Positions 24,932-33,032 of a stretch of DNA of 64,000 bases are shown in pieces; position 1 is the stretch's first letter, and each line of letters opens with the position of its first letter. This DNA comes from Falsiroseomonas sp050563525 (lineage in GTDB: Bacteria > Pseudomonadota > Alphaproteobacteria > Acetobacterales > Acetobacteraceae): NCBI RefSeq assembly GCF_050563525.1, contig NZ_JBNXUN010000003.1, positions 248,001 through 312,000 of the forward strand. Direction: 5' to 3'. A program made the translations under genes and the position numbers. The notes under the pieces are model-generated. The model worked only from the letters and a program-made list of their open reading frames with translations. It searched no databases and had not been told where the DNA came from.

Positions 24932-26196
24932 TGTGACGAGGACATGCTCGCCCAACGCGTCACCACCGCACAGGCCTCGGCAAAATCTTCCATCCGCATC
25001 GCTTCCTTCGGATTGTGGCTGCCATTCTGGTTGCGGACGAAGATCATCCCGGCCGGGATGCCCGCCATGGCGAAGGCCGCCGCGTCATGCCCCGCGCCGC
25101 TTGCCATCGACAGGTGGCGGATGCCCAGCGCATCGGCGGCGTTCGCCAGCCCCGCCTGGATGCCGGCATCCATCGGCGCGGCGCGGCTGGTGGTCTCCGC
25201 GCCCAGTTCGAAGCGCACGCCGCGGCGCGCCTCGATCTCGGGCACCGCCTCGTACAGCGTCTCCATCAGCAGGTCGCAACTGCGCGGGTTCACGCTGCGG
25301 ACGTCGAGCTGGAAGCGCGCCTCGCCGGCGATCTTGGTGAAGCCGGCGTCTTCCGTCGTGCCCATGACGCAGAAGGTGACGACCAGCACGTGGCCGCGCG
25401 CCTCCAGCTCCACCCAGCGGTCATCGACGCGATGCGCCAGCTCCGCCAGCGCGATCGCCGCGTCGCGCCGGTACTTGCGGGGCGTGGCGCCGGAATGGTT
25501 GTACTCGCCCAGCACGCGCGCGCCGCGCAGCCGGCGGCTGCCCGGAATGCCGGTGACGATGCCGACAGGCGCCCCCTGCCCTTCCAGCACCGGCCCCTGC
25601 TCAATGTGCAATTCGAGGAACGCCGCCGTGTCGTCCTTGGAGAAGGTGCGCCCGCCACGTTCCACGAAGCCGGGGTCGAACCCCTCCTCCCGCATGTGGT
25701 CGGCCAGCGAGCGGCCGTTGTCCTGGCGCTTTACCCCAAGCTCCTCGGGCTTCAGCAGGCCGAGTGCGCCGCGCGAGCCGGGGTAGGAGATGGGGAACCA
25801 GCTTCCGGCCTCCTCCGCCCGCACCGCCACCACCGTCACATCCCGCCCCGGCACGAAGCCGGCGCGCTTCATGCCGGACAGGGCAGCGAGGCCCACCAGC
25901 ACGCCGGCGGCGCCATCGAAGTTGCCGCCCTCCGCGACGCTGTCGAGGTGACTGCCGAGCAGCACGCGCTTCTGCGCGCGGTCGCTGCCCGGCAGGGTCA
26001 TCAGCAGGTTGCCAATGGGGTCCACCTGGCAGTCCAGCCCGATGCCCTCCGCCGCCGCGCGCACGATCTCATGCGCGCGTCGCTCGCCCGCGCCATAGGC
26101 ATCGCGGGTGATGCCGACGCCGTCGAAGCTTGCCACGCGCAACTCGTCGAACAGCCTCTCGGCGAGCGCCACATCCGGCGTCAGGTTCGGCAGCAT
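24928..26196 (-). CDS. M20-family Zn amidohydrolase (N-carbamoyl-L-amino acid hydrolase / allantoate amidohydrolase)
   Basis: A 422-residue binuclear metallopeptidase-fold hydrolase. Metal ligands are in LLGSHLDSVAEGGNFDGAAG, the catalytic Glu-Glu in VRAEEAGSWFPISYPGSRG, and others in LELHIEQGPVLEGQ and SMASGAGHDAAAF. This is the AmaB/AllC family, which splits N-carbamoyl amino acids or allantoate with release of CO2 and ammonia. Next to HyuA/HyuB, N-carbamoyl-L-amino acid hydrolase is the more likely role: HyuA/B open the hydantoin ring and this enzyme removes the carbamoyl group. ATG 26196 has GAGGG 10 nt upstream and lies 13 nt after the SDR stop. Confidence 0.9.
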   Translation of the reverse strand: MLPNLTPDVALAERLFDELRVASFDGVGITRDAYGAGERRAHEIVRAAAEGIGLDCQVDPIGNLLMTLPGSDRAQKRVLLGSHLDSVAEGGNFDGAAGVLVGLAALSGMKRAGFVPGRDVTVVAVRAEEAGSWFPISYPGSRGALGLLKPEELGVKRQDNGRSLADHMREEGFDPGFVERGGRTFSKDDTAAFLELHIEQGPVLEGQGAPVGIVTGIPGSRRLRGARVLGEYNHSGATPRKYRRDAAIALAELAHRVDDRWVELEARGHVLVVTFCVMGTTEDAGFTKIAGEARFQLDVRSVNPRSCDLLMETLYEAVPEIEARRGVRFELGAETTSRAAPMDAGIQAGLANAADALGIRHLSMASGAGHDAAAFAMAGIPAGMIFVRNQNGSHNPKEAMRMEDFAEACAVVTRWASMSSSQ

Positions 26197-26209
26197 CGGT
26201 GTGTTTCCC

Positions 26210-27001
26210 TCAGAGCATGCTGCGGACGCGGCCGCCATCGACGCGGATCATGGAGCCGGTGATGTAGGCGGCGCGGTCGCTGGCAAGGAAGGCGCCCATC
26301 GGGCCGAACTCCTCCGTCGTGCCGATGCGCCCGGCCGGAATTTCGTCCGACATGCGCGCCATCTCATCCTCCGGCGTGGTGCCGGCCTTGGCGGCGCGGG
26401 AAGCCGCGTTCTGCACGATGCGGTCGGTCATGATGCTGCCGGGGGCCAGCACGTTCATGGTCACGCCGTCCTTCGCCGCCTCCCCCGCATAGGTCTTGAG
26501 CCAGCCCCAGATCGCGGCGCGCAGGGTGTTGGACAGAGCGAGGTTCGGGATCGGATGCTGCATGCCGGTGCTGCCGACCACGATGACGCGCCCGAAACCC
26601 TGCTTGCGCATCGCCGGGATCAGCCGGTTGGCGATGCGGATGGGGGAGGCCACGATCTGCTCGAACCAGGTGTGCAGCGAAGCGTCCGTGATCTCGGAGG
26701 CGATGCAGGGCGGCGGGCCGCCGTGGTTCAGCACCAGGATGTCGACGCCGCCCATCGCCGCGATCGCGGCATCGGCCAGGCGGTCCATCTGCTCGCCCTG
26801 CGCGACATCGGCCACCAGGCCGGTGGCCGCCGCCGCACCGGCCGCCCGCAGTTCCGCCGCCGCCTTGTCGAGGCTCGCCTGGTCGCGGCCGCTGATGGCA
26901 AGGGTCGCGCCCTCGGCCGCCAGCGCATCGGCGATCGACCGGCCGAGGCCCTTGGAGGCGCCCATCACCAGGGCGCGGCGGCCCTTGAGACCCAGATCCA
27001 T
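26210..27001 (-). CDS. SDR family oxidoreductase
   Basis: A 263-residue short-chain dehydrogenase/reductase using NAD(P)(H). The cofactor motif is ALVMGASKGLGRSIA, followed by VLNHGGPP (in place of NNAG) and the Ser in IVVGSTGMQHPIP. The usual YxxxK Tyr is not evident: the segment after the catalytic Ser reads IPNLALSNTLRAAIWGWLKTYAGE, with Asn-Thr-Leu-Arg at the expected position. This variant is known in a subgroup often annotated as 3-oxoacyl-ACP reductase-like. The protein ends GSMIRVDGGRVRSML. ATG 27001 has AAGGAA upstream. It heads the SDR-amidohydrolase-hypothetical-hyuA operon. Confidence 0.87.
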   Translation of the reverse strand: MDLGLKGRRALVMGASKGLGRSIADALAAEGATLAISGRDQASLDKAAAELRAAGAAAATGLVADVAQGEQMDRLADAAIAAMGGVDILVLNHGGPPPCIASEITDASLHTWFEQIVASPIRIANRLIPAMRKQGFGRVIVVGSTGMQHPIPNLALSNTLRAAIWGWLKTYAGEAAKDGVTMNVLAPGSIMTDRIVQNAASRAAKAGTTPEDEMARMSDEIPAGRIGTTEEFGPMGAFLASDRAAYITGSMIRVDGGRVRSML

Positions 27002-27112
27002 GTTTTCATTCCTTGCGGCAATCCGGCGGGGAACCTGCAACCGAGCGGCCCGGCTGGCAAGCCGGGCGCTTCCTGCTACCAAAGCCCGAACGACGCCCGG
27101 GAAGACAAAGCC

Positions 27113-28090
27113 ATGCCGAAACCCGTCCTGCTGCTGACCCGCCGCCTGCCGGATGCCATCGAGGCCCGCGCCGCGCGCGACTACGATGCCCGCCTGAACA
27201 GCGCCGACGAGCCCTGGTACCGCGAGGGCACCGAGATTGCGCGCCGGGCGGCGGAGGCTGGTGCCGCCGGCATCCTGTGCGCCGCAGGCGACCCGATGAA
27301 CGCCGGCACCATTGGCGCCTTGCCGGACAGCGTGAAGATCATCGCCACCTTCTCCGTCGGCACCGACCATATCGACGTTCCCGCGGCCAAGGCGCGCGGC
27401 ATCACCGTGGCGAACACCCCGGAGGTGCTGTCCTTCGCGACCGCCGAATGCGCCTTCACCCTGATGCTGATGGCCGCCCGCCGCGCCGGAGAGGGCGAGC
27501 GCATGGTCCGCGCCGGCAAATGGGACGGCTGGGCGCCCACGCAGTTGATGGGGGTGACGCTGGAGGGCAAGCGCCTCGGCATCGCCGGCTTCGGGCGCAT
27601 CGGGCGGGAGCTGGCCGCCATGGCGCGCGGCTTCCGCATGGAAATCCACTACCGCGACCTGAACCGCGTGCCGCCGGACCTGGAACAGGGCGCGATCTTC
27701 CATGCGGAGGAGCGCGACTTCCTGTCCTCCATCGATATCCTGTCCATGCACATGCCGGGCGGCGAGGCGACGCGGCGCTGGCTGAATGCCGAACGCCTCT
27801 CCTGGATGCGGCCGGGCTCGATCGTCATCAACACCGGTCGCGGCGGCTCGGTGGATGATGCGGCGCTGGTCGCGGCGCTGAGCTCCGACCACATCCGCGC
27901 CGCCGGCCTCGATGTCTATGATGGCGAACCAAAGCTGTTTCCGGGCTATCTGGGCCTCGCGAATGTGGCGTTGCTGCCGCATCTGGGCAGCGCAACGCTT
28001 GAGACCCGGGACGCCATGGGCCAGCGCGCCCTGAGCAATGTCGATGCGGTGCTTCTGCACGGGAAGAAGGCGCCGGATGCCGTGGGCTGA
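27113..28090 (+). CDS. D-2-hydroxyacid dehydrogenase (glyoxylate/hydroxypyruvate reductase type)
   Basis: A 325-residue NAD(P)-dependent D-2-hydroxyacid dehydrogenase. The substrate loop reads IIATFSVGTDHIDVPAAKARG, the nucleotide motif GKRLGIAGFGRIGRELAAMA, the catalytic Arg is in VINTGRGGSVDDAALVAAL, the Glu in LDVYDGEP, and the His in ALLPHLGSATLETRDAMG. These are the Arg-Glu-His set of the family. Typical substrates are glyoxylate, hydroxypyruvate or phenylpyruvate. ATG 27113 starts 111 bp from the divergent SDR gene. Substrate choice is open, but a class V aminotransferase elsewhere in the window would be compatible with hydroxypyruvate. Confidence 0.9.
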   Translation: MPKPVLLLTRRLPDAIEARAARDYDARLNSADEPWYREGTEIARRAAEAGAAGILCAAGDPMNAGTIGALPDSVKIIATFSVGTDHIDVPAAKARGITVANTPEVLSFATAECAFTLMLMAARRAGEGERMVRAGKWDGWAPTQLMGVTLEGKRLGIAGFGRIGRELAAMARGFRMEIHYRDLNRVPPDLEQGAIFHAEERDFLSSIDILSMHMPGGEATRRWLNAERLSWMRPGSIVINTGRGGSVDDAALVAALSSDHIRAAGLDVYDGEPKLFPGYLGLANVALLPHLGSATLETRDAMGQRALSNVDAVLLHGKKAPDAVG

Positions 28091-28133
28091 CCCCTCACGG
28101 GATTCGTTTGCTTAATGGTTCAATCCTGGGTAG

Positions 28134-28146
28134 TTTCGTAACGAAA
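28134..28146. promoter_or_regulatory. Small perfect palindrome upstream of hypothetical gene
   Basis: TTTCGT-A-ACGAAA forms two 6-bp arms around one central base, in an AT-richer patch 73 nt upstream of the ATG at 28219 and 44 nt after the preceding stop. Size and symmetry suit a dimeric repressor operator. No regulator gene is adjacent and the assignment is tentative. Confidence 0.35.
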
Positions 28147-28218
28147 TAGTTATCTTCGGTGACCGGCCGCCTCATGGCGGGGCCGAAGCGCCCAGGGCGC
28201 CAGCAGGCAGGAACCAAA

Positions 28219-28575
28219 ATGAGCGAGGTCGCACGGATCACCCTGTTCATCCATGACCGCAGGGGCCGGCTCGAAACCATCCCGGACCAGGACCTGCTGG
28301 CTGCGCTGCTGCGGGAGACCCCACTGATCACGCAGCATGACGACGGCAGCCGCACTTTCGTGTTCGACCTGCTGGACCCGGACGGGGAGAGGCCAGGCGG
28401 CGAGCCGCGCCGGGCCGATACGTCGCTGGAGACGTTGCGCACCTGCGGCGCCCGGCTGGGACAGGTCGCGCGGCACCTCGGCCTGCCACTGACCGCCGCA
28501 CTCGCCGAATCGGCGGAGTTGGTGGCGGAGGGCGAGCTTCGATCGATGCAGGTGCCGAAGGGGCGGCAATGCTGA
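28219..28575 (+). CDS. Hypothetical protein
   Basis: A 118-residue soluble acidic protein of unknown function. It starts MSEVARITLFIHDRRGRLET and contains DQDLLAALLRETPLITQHDD, TFVFDLLDPDGERPGG and an Ala/Leu-rich helical C-terminus. No catalytic motif, signal peptide or membrane segment is seen. ATG 28219 is favoured by AGGAA 7 nt upstream; an earlier in-frame ATG at 28159 lacks a site. It is 66 nt before the flavin reductase gene. Codon usage is like that of neighbours. Confidence that it is expressed is moderate. Confidence 0.55.
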   Translation: MSEVARITLFIHDRRGRLETIPDQDLLAALLRETPLITQHDDGSRTFVFDLLDPDGERPGGEPRRADTSLETLRTCGARLGQVARHLGLPLTAALAESAELVAEGELRSMQVPKGRQC

Positions 28576-28641
28576 GAGGCCCAGCCCTCGACAGGGGCGG
28601 CCGCCGGCGGCACTAAGCGCGGCGACCCGCGGAGACTGCCG

Positions 28642-29274
28642 ATGCTGTTCGACCTCGATGCCCTGCCGGCGTCCAGCCGCTACAAGTTGCTGGTCTCCAC
28701 CGTCGTGCCGCGGCCAATCGCCTGGGTGGTGACCCAGGATGCGGCGGGCGTGCTGAACGCCGCGCCCTATTCCTTCTTCAACGTCTTCGGCTCGGACCCG
28801 CCGGTCGTTGCGCTCGGCGTCGGCAACCGGCCAACCGGTGCGGCCAAGGACACCCTGGCCAACATCGCGGCCACCGGCGAATTCACCGTCTGCCTGGTGC
28901 CGGAGACGGCGCTGGATGCGATGAACGTCACCGCCGCCGACTTCCCGCCCGGCGAGGACGAGGTGGCGCAGGCCGGGCTGACCACCCTCCCCTCCACCAA
29001 GGTGCGGCCGCCCCGCCTGGCGGAAAGCCCGGTGGCGATGGAGTGCACGCTGTTCCAGACGCTGCCGATCGGCGCCCACAGCATGGTCATCGGCCAGGTG
29101 CGGGCCATGCACATCGCCGATGCCGCGGTGATGGACCCGGTGAAATGCTACATCGACAGCCCGGCGCTCGGGCTTGTGGGTCGCCTGCATGGTGCCGGCT
29201 GGTACACGCGGACCAGCGACCGGATGGAGGTGAAGCGGGTCTCCGCCGCCGATTGGATGGCGCGCAAGGACTGA
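28642..29274 (+). CDS. Flavin reductase / FMN-binding split-barrel protein
   Basis: A 210-residue flavoprotein of the flavin-reductase-like FMN-binding family. Motifs are SRYKLLVSTVVPRPIAWVVTQ (first 20: SRYKLLVSTVVPRPIAWVVT), NAAPYSFFNVFGSDPPVVAL, KDTLANIAATGEFTVCLV and AMECTLFQTLPIG. Members use NAD(P)H to reduce flavins for partner monooxygenases, or act as ferric reductases. Its stop is 6 nt from the start of an iron ABC permease gene, so it is probably cotranscribed with it. A role in reductive release of ferric iron is then attractive but is inference. Confidence 0.88.
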   Translation: MLFDLDALPASSRYKLLVSTVVPRPIAWVVTQDAAGVLNAAPYSFFNVFGSDPPVVALGVGNRPTGAAKDTLANIAATGEFTVCLVPETALDAMNVTAADFPPGEDEVAQAGLTTLPSTKVRPPRLAESPVAMECTLFQTLPIGAHSMVIGQVRAMHIADAAVMDPVKCYIDSPALGLVGRLHGAGWYTRTSDRMEVKRVSAADWMARKD

Positions 29275-29280
29275 CACGCG

Positions 29281-30966
29281 ATGTCCACCGCCGGCTTTCC
29301 GGCCGACCGCCTGCGCCCCGGCCCGCCGCGGCGCAGCCGGGTGGCGCCGGCCTGGGCCTGGGTCTCGCTGCTGGCGGCGGGCCTGATCGCGGCGCCGCTG
29401 GCCTCCGTGCTGGTGACGGCGGCGACGCCCGCTGGCTTGGGATCGGGCGGCACCGAGTGGGCCTACATCCTGCGCACCCTGCTGCCCGAATTGCTGGTGA
29501 ACTCACTGCTGCTCGCGGTGCTGGTCGGCGTGCTGGCGGCGACGATGGGCGCGATCACCGCCTGGCTGGTGGCAAGCTGCGCCTTCCGCGGCCGCTGGCT
29601 GCTGGAAGTCGCCCTGCTGCTGCCGATGGCGATGCCGGCCTATGTCTGCGGCTACACCTATGTCTGGCTGCTGGACGTGGCGGGGCCGGTGCAGACCCTG
29701 CTGCGGGACGCCACCGGCCTGCGCTGGGGCGATTACTGGTTCCCCGAGATCCGCAGCCTGCCGGGTGCCGCGCTGATGCTTGCCGCGGTGCTATATCCGT
29801 ACGTCTACCTGCTGTGTCGCAGCGCCTTCCTGCAACAGAGCGTGTGCCTGCTGGAAGCCAGCCGCACCCTCGGCCACGGCCTGCCGCGTACCTTCCTGCA
29901 TGTGGCGCTGCCCATGGCGCGCCCGGCGCTGGCCGGTGGCGTGGCGCTGGTGCTGATGGAGACGTTGGCGGATTTCGGCACGGTGCAGCATTTTGCCGTG
30001 CGTACCTTCACCACCGGCATCTACGACGCCTGGTTCGGCCTAGCCGACCGCACTGCGGCGGCGCAACTCGCGACCGCGCTGATGGGTCTGGTCGCGACCC
30101 TGCTGCTGCTGGAACGGATGAGTCGCGGCGGCCGGCGCTACCACCCCACCACCACCCGCAACCCGCCACTGCGGCCGGTGGTGCTGCGCGGCTGGAAGGA
30201 AGCGGCGGCGATCCTCGTGTGTTCGCTGCCGGTACTGCTCGGCTTCGTCATCCCGGCGGGCGCGCTGCTGATGCTGATGCTGGAGGCGGGCGACCCGCTC
30301 GACCCGCGCCGCACCGTGCCCTACGCGCTGAACAGCGTGACGCTCGCCGGGCTGACGGCCGCCCTCGCCGTGCTGCTGGCGGCGCTGCTGGCCTGGGCGC
30401 AGCGGCTGCATCCCTCCCGCGTGCGCGCCTCGGCCAACCGGGTTGCGGCGCTGGGCTACGCGCTGCCGGGCTCGGTCATCGCGGTGGGCGCGCTGGTGCC
30501 CTTCGCGCTGTTCGACAACACCCTGGATGCCTGGATGCGCGCGCGATTCGGGATCTCCACGGGCCTGCTGCTGTCGGGCAGCATCGCGGCGCTGGTCTTC
30601 GCCTACCTGGTGCGCTTCCTCGGCGTGGCGCTGTCGGCGGTGGAATCGGGCCTGGCCCGCATCCGGCCAAGCCTGTTCGGCGCCGCCCGCGTGCTCGGCC
30701 GCACGCCGGGGCAGGCGGTGCGCTCGGTCGAACTGCCGCTGGCGCGCGGTGCGCTGCTGACGGCGGGCGTGCTGGTCTTCGTGGACACGATGAAGGAACT
30801 GCCGGCGACGCTGATCGTGCGGCCCTTCGACTTCGACACGCTGGCGGTCCGCGTGCACAATCTGGCCTCGGATGAAAGGCTGGCCGAAGCGTCCACCGCC
30901 GCGCTGCTGATCGTCCTGGTCGGGCTGCTGCCGGTGGCGGCCCTGGTGCGGGGGATGCGACGGTGA
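29281..30966 (+). CDS. Iron(III) ABC transporter permease (FbpB/AfuB type)
   Basis: A 561-residue inner membrane protein with about 12 helices made of two binding-protein-dependent transport domains in tandem, as in FbpB/SfuB/ThiP. EAA-loop-like motifs are seen in each half: EASRTLGHGLPRTFLHVALP and GAARVLGRTPGQAVRSVELP. Other landmarks are LPMAMPAYVCGYTYVW, ETLADFGTVQHFAVRTFTTG and FVDTMKELPATLIVRPFDFD, characteristic of ferric iron permeases. A periplasmic iron-binding protein is encoded 2.9 kb away (33825-34859), and no ATPase gene lies in the window. The TGA overlaps the next GTG start by 4 nt. Confidence 0.9.
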   Translation: MSTAGFPADRLRPGPPRRSRVAPAWAWVSLLAAGLIAAPLASVLVTAATPAGLGSGGTEWAYILRTLLPELLVNSLLLAVLVGVLAATMGAITAWLVASCAFRGRWLLEVALLLPMAMPAYVCGYTYVWLLDVAGPVQTLLRDATGLRWGDYWFPEIRSLPGAALMLAAVLYPYVYLLCRSAFLQQSVCLLEASRTLGHGLPRTFLHVALPMARPALAGGVALVLMETLADFGTVQHFAVRTFTTGIYDAWFGLADRTAAAQLATALMGLVATLLLLERMSRGGRRYHPTTTRNPPLRPVVLRGWKEAAAILVCSLPVLLGFVIPAGALLMLMLEAGDPLDPRRTVPYALNSVTLAGLTAALAVLLAALLAWAQRLHPSRVRASANRVAALGYALPGSVIAVGALVPFALFDNTLDAWMRARFGISTGLLLSGSIAALVFAYLVRFLGVALSAVESGLARIRPSLFGAARVLGRTPGQAVRSVELPLARGALLTAGVLVFVDTMKELPATLIVRPFDFDTLAVRVHNLASDERLAEASTAALLIVLVGLLPVAALVRGMRR

Positions 30967-31226
30967 TCACCAGGACCGAGCCGCTGCTGCGCGCCATCCG
31001 CCTGGCGCTCGATGGGGATTGGGAGGGGGCGCACCAGATCGCCCAGGCCGATCCGGGCGCGGACGCCGCCTGGATCCATGCCTGGCTGCACCGGATCGAG
31101 GGTGACGACGCCAATGCCGAGTATTGGTACCGCCGCGCCGGCCGAAGCCCAGCCGAGGGCAGTACGGCGGAGGAAGCCGCCACGATCGCCGCCAGCCTGA
31201 GCGGCAACATAGCCGGACCTGGCTGA
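30963..31226 (+). CDS. Small conserved hypothetical protein (TPR-like)
   Basis: An 87-residue soluble protein beginning at GTG 30963, which overlaps the permease TGA as GTGA. The core LALDGDWEGAHQIAQADPG and AWIHAWLHRIEGDDANAEYW followed by YRRAGR recalls a short tetratricopeptide-like helix pair and is a pattern I associate with a conserved family of small uncharacterised proteins in alphaproteobacteria and other phyla. Function is unknown. Translational coupling to the iron permease suggests co-expression, not necessarily shared function. Confidence 0.75.
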   Translation: MITRTEPLLRAIRLALDGDWEGAHQIAQADPGADAAWIHAWLHRIEGDDANAEYWYRRAGRSPAEGSTAEEAATIAASLSGNIAGPG

Positions 31227-31229
31227 AGA

Positions 31230-31847
31230 TCAGCCACCCGGCGCCGGCCAACAGGCCATCGCGGTATCCACGATCCGCAGCAGCTTGCCCCGGTCGGCGC
31301 CATCCTTGGCAAGCGTCGACATGCCCTGAATCACGGCGAGCGTGTGGCCGGCCAGCGCCACGGGATCGCAGCCAGGGGGCAGCCGGCCCTCCGCCAAATC
31401 CTGCGCGATCCGCGACCGCAGGCGCGCCTCGATATCGCGGCGGATGGCGGCCAACTCCTCCCGCAGCTCGGCCTCCTCGGGCGAGCCACTGACCAGGGCG
31501 CTGGCCAGCAGGCAACCCGGCGGAGTCGCCTCGCCGGTATTGCCGGTTGCCGCAGTGACCAGCAGGTCACGTGCCGCGTCCCACGCGTTCGCGGCTTCGC
31601 CGATGATCTGCTCCACGGTCCGCGCGCCCGTCATGTAGCGTTGGACCGCGGCGCGGAAGAGGCGGCGCTTGTCGCCGAAGGCGGCGTAGAGGCTGGGCGG
31701 CGTGATGCCCATCGCCTGGGTGAGCTGAGCCACCGAGGTCGCCTCGTAGCCGTGCCGCCAGAACAGCAGCATGGCGGCTCCGAGCGCCGCCTCGCGGTCG
31801 AAGGACAGCGGGCGGCCATGTCGGCGACGCGGCGCGGCATGTTCCAT
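31230..31847 (-). CDS. TetR family transcriptional regulator
   Basis: A 205-residue TetR-type repressor. The DNA-binding domain reads FDREAALGAAMLLFWRHGYE, TSVAQLTQAMGITPPSLYAA and FGDKRRLFRAAVQRYM. The C-terminal domain has AATGNTGEATPPGCLLASAL and is typical of the AcrR/YxaF-like group. The ATG at 31847 lies inside a palindrome (31842-31863) that repeats, in perfect form, just upstream of the divergent aldo-keto reductase gene. In-frame starts at 31856 and further upstream are possible. The arrangement strongly suggests autoregulation and control of the reductase. The inducer is not known. Confidence 0.88.
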   Translation of the reverse strand: MEHAAPRRRHGRPLSFDREAALGAAMLLFWRHGYEATSVAQLTQAMGITPPSLYAAFGDKRRLFRAAVQRYMTGARTVEQIIGEAANAWDAARDLLVTAATGNTGEATPPGCLLASALVSGSPEEAELREELAAIRRDIEARLRSRIAQDLAEGRLPPGCDPVALAGHTLAVIQGMSTLAKDGADRGKLLRIVDTAMACWPAPGG

Positions 31848-31863
31848 AGCAATCATTATGAAA
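31842..31863. promoter_or_regulatory. TetR operator candidate O1 (imperfect palindrome)
   Basis: TTCCATAGC-AATC-ATTATGAAA: the left arm and centre are the same as in the perfect operator at 31897-31918, and the right arm differs at three of nine positions. It overlaps the predicted start codon of the TetR gene, so binding would block its own transcription or the site lies in its 5' region. Confidence 0.55.
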
Positions 31864-31896
31864 TTCTTGACCACCGCCGACAAGTGGCGCATCACG

Positions 31897-31918
31897 TTCC
31901 ATAGCAATCGCTATGGAA
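31897..31918. promoter_or_regulatory. TetR operator candidate O2 (perfect palindrome)
   Basis: TTCCATAGC-AATC-GCTATGGAA is a perfect 9-bp inverted repeat with a 4-bp centre, ending 7 bp before the aldo-keto reductase ATG at 31926. Its centre is 55 bp from that of the related site at 31842-31863, close to five helical turns. Position and symmetry fit a TetR dimer site that controls both genes. Confidence 0.75.
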
Positions 31919-31925
31919 TCCTCGC

Positions 31926-33032
31926 ATGGCCCTCACGGACTACCGCACCCTCGGCCGCTCCGGCCTTGCCGTCAGCCCCCTTGCCTTGGGGACGATGACG
32001 TTCGGCGTCTCTCGGTGGGGCATGAACCGGCCGGAGGCCGAGGCGGTGTTCGACGCCTATGTCGAGGCCGGGGGCAACCTCGTCGACACGGCGGACGTCT
32101 ATGCCGGCGGGCAGGGGGAGGAGATGCTGGGTGCGATCATCGCCGAGCGCGGGCTGCGGGACAGCATCGTGCTGGCGACGAAATCCGGCTTCTCCGGTGG
32201 CCAGGGGCCACATGCCGGCGGCAACGGGGCCAAGCACGTCCATGCGGCGCTGGAGGCCTCGCTGCGCCGGCTGCGCACCGACCATATCGACCTGTACTGG
32301 GTTCATGTCTGGGATTCCGTGACGCCGGCCGAGGAGTTGCTGGAGACGATGGCGGCGCTGATCCGCGCCGGCCGCATCCGCTACTGGGGCATCTCCAACG
32401 CACCCGCCTGGTACGTCGCGCGCATCGCCACCTTGGCAGCGCTGCGCGGGCAGCCGGGGCCGATCGCGATGCAGTACTTCCATTCGCTGGTCAGCCGGGA
32501 GTTGGAGGCGGAACACCTGCCGCTGGCGCGCGACCTAGGCATCGGCTTCATGCCATGGAGCCCGCTCGCCTATGGCCTGCTGACCGGCAAATACGACCGC
32601 GCGACGGTCGAGGCGGGCCCCTCGCGTGCCGGCGGCCTGCCGAACGAAGCCGGCGCCACGGCGCGTCCGTCGGATGACAAGCGGCTGGACGGGGCCAACC
32701 CCTTCGGCGACACGCTGTTCACCGAGCGCAACTGGCGGATCGTCGCCGCATTGCGGGAGGTGGCGGAGGGGATGGGGCAGCCGATGGCCCGGGTCGCGCT
32801 GGCGTGGGTCCTGGGCCGGCCCGGGGTGACCACCGCGCTGATGGGCGTCAGCCGCATGGCGCAGCTTTGGGACAACATCGCGGCCACGGATCTCCGGTTG
32901 CCGGAGGACCGGCGCGCCGCGCTGGACGCCGCCAGCGCGCCGGACCTGCCGATGCTGTATGGCTTGTTCACGCCGGCGCTGCGCCGCCAGGTGGTCTTCG
33001 GCGGCAGCAGCATCACGGCGGAGCGCGACTAA
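31926..33032 (+). CDS. Aldo/keto reductase
   Basis: A 368-residue NADPH-dependent aldo/keto reductase with a TIM-barrel fold. It begins with DYRTLGRSGLAVSPLALGTM and has GGNLVDTADVYAGGQGEEML (catalytic Asp and Tyr), SIVLATKSGFSG (catalytic Lys), HIDLYWVHVWDSVTPAEELL (the family His), RYWGISNAPAWYVA, and the cofactor segment GVTTALMGVSRMAQLWDNIA. Reactions are reduction of aldehydes and ketones to alcohols. It is divergent from a TetR repressor gene and carries a perfect palindromic operator right before its start, so induction by an aldehyde, ketone or xenobiotic is likely. Its 3' end overlaps bfr by a few bases, tail to tail. Confidence 0.92.
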   Translation: MALTDYRTLGRSGLAVSPLALGTMTFGVSRWGMNRPEAEAVFDAYVEAGGNLVDTADVYAGGQGEEMLGAIIAERGLRDSIVLATKSGFSGGQGPHAGGNGAKHVHAALEASLRRLRTDHIDLYWVHVWDSVTPAEELLETMAALIRAGRIRYWGISNAPAWYVARIATLAALRGQPGPIAMQYFHSLVSRELEAEHLPLARDLGIGFMPWSPLAYGLLTGKYDRATVEAGPSRAGGLPNEAGATARPSDDKRLDGANPFGDTLFTERNWRIVAALREVAEGMGQPMARVALAWVLGRPGVTTALMGVSRMAQLWDNIAATDLRLPEDRRAALDAASAPDLPMLYGLFTPALRRQVVFGGSSITAERD

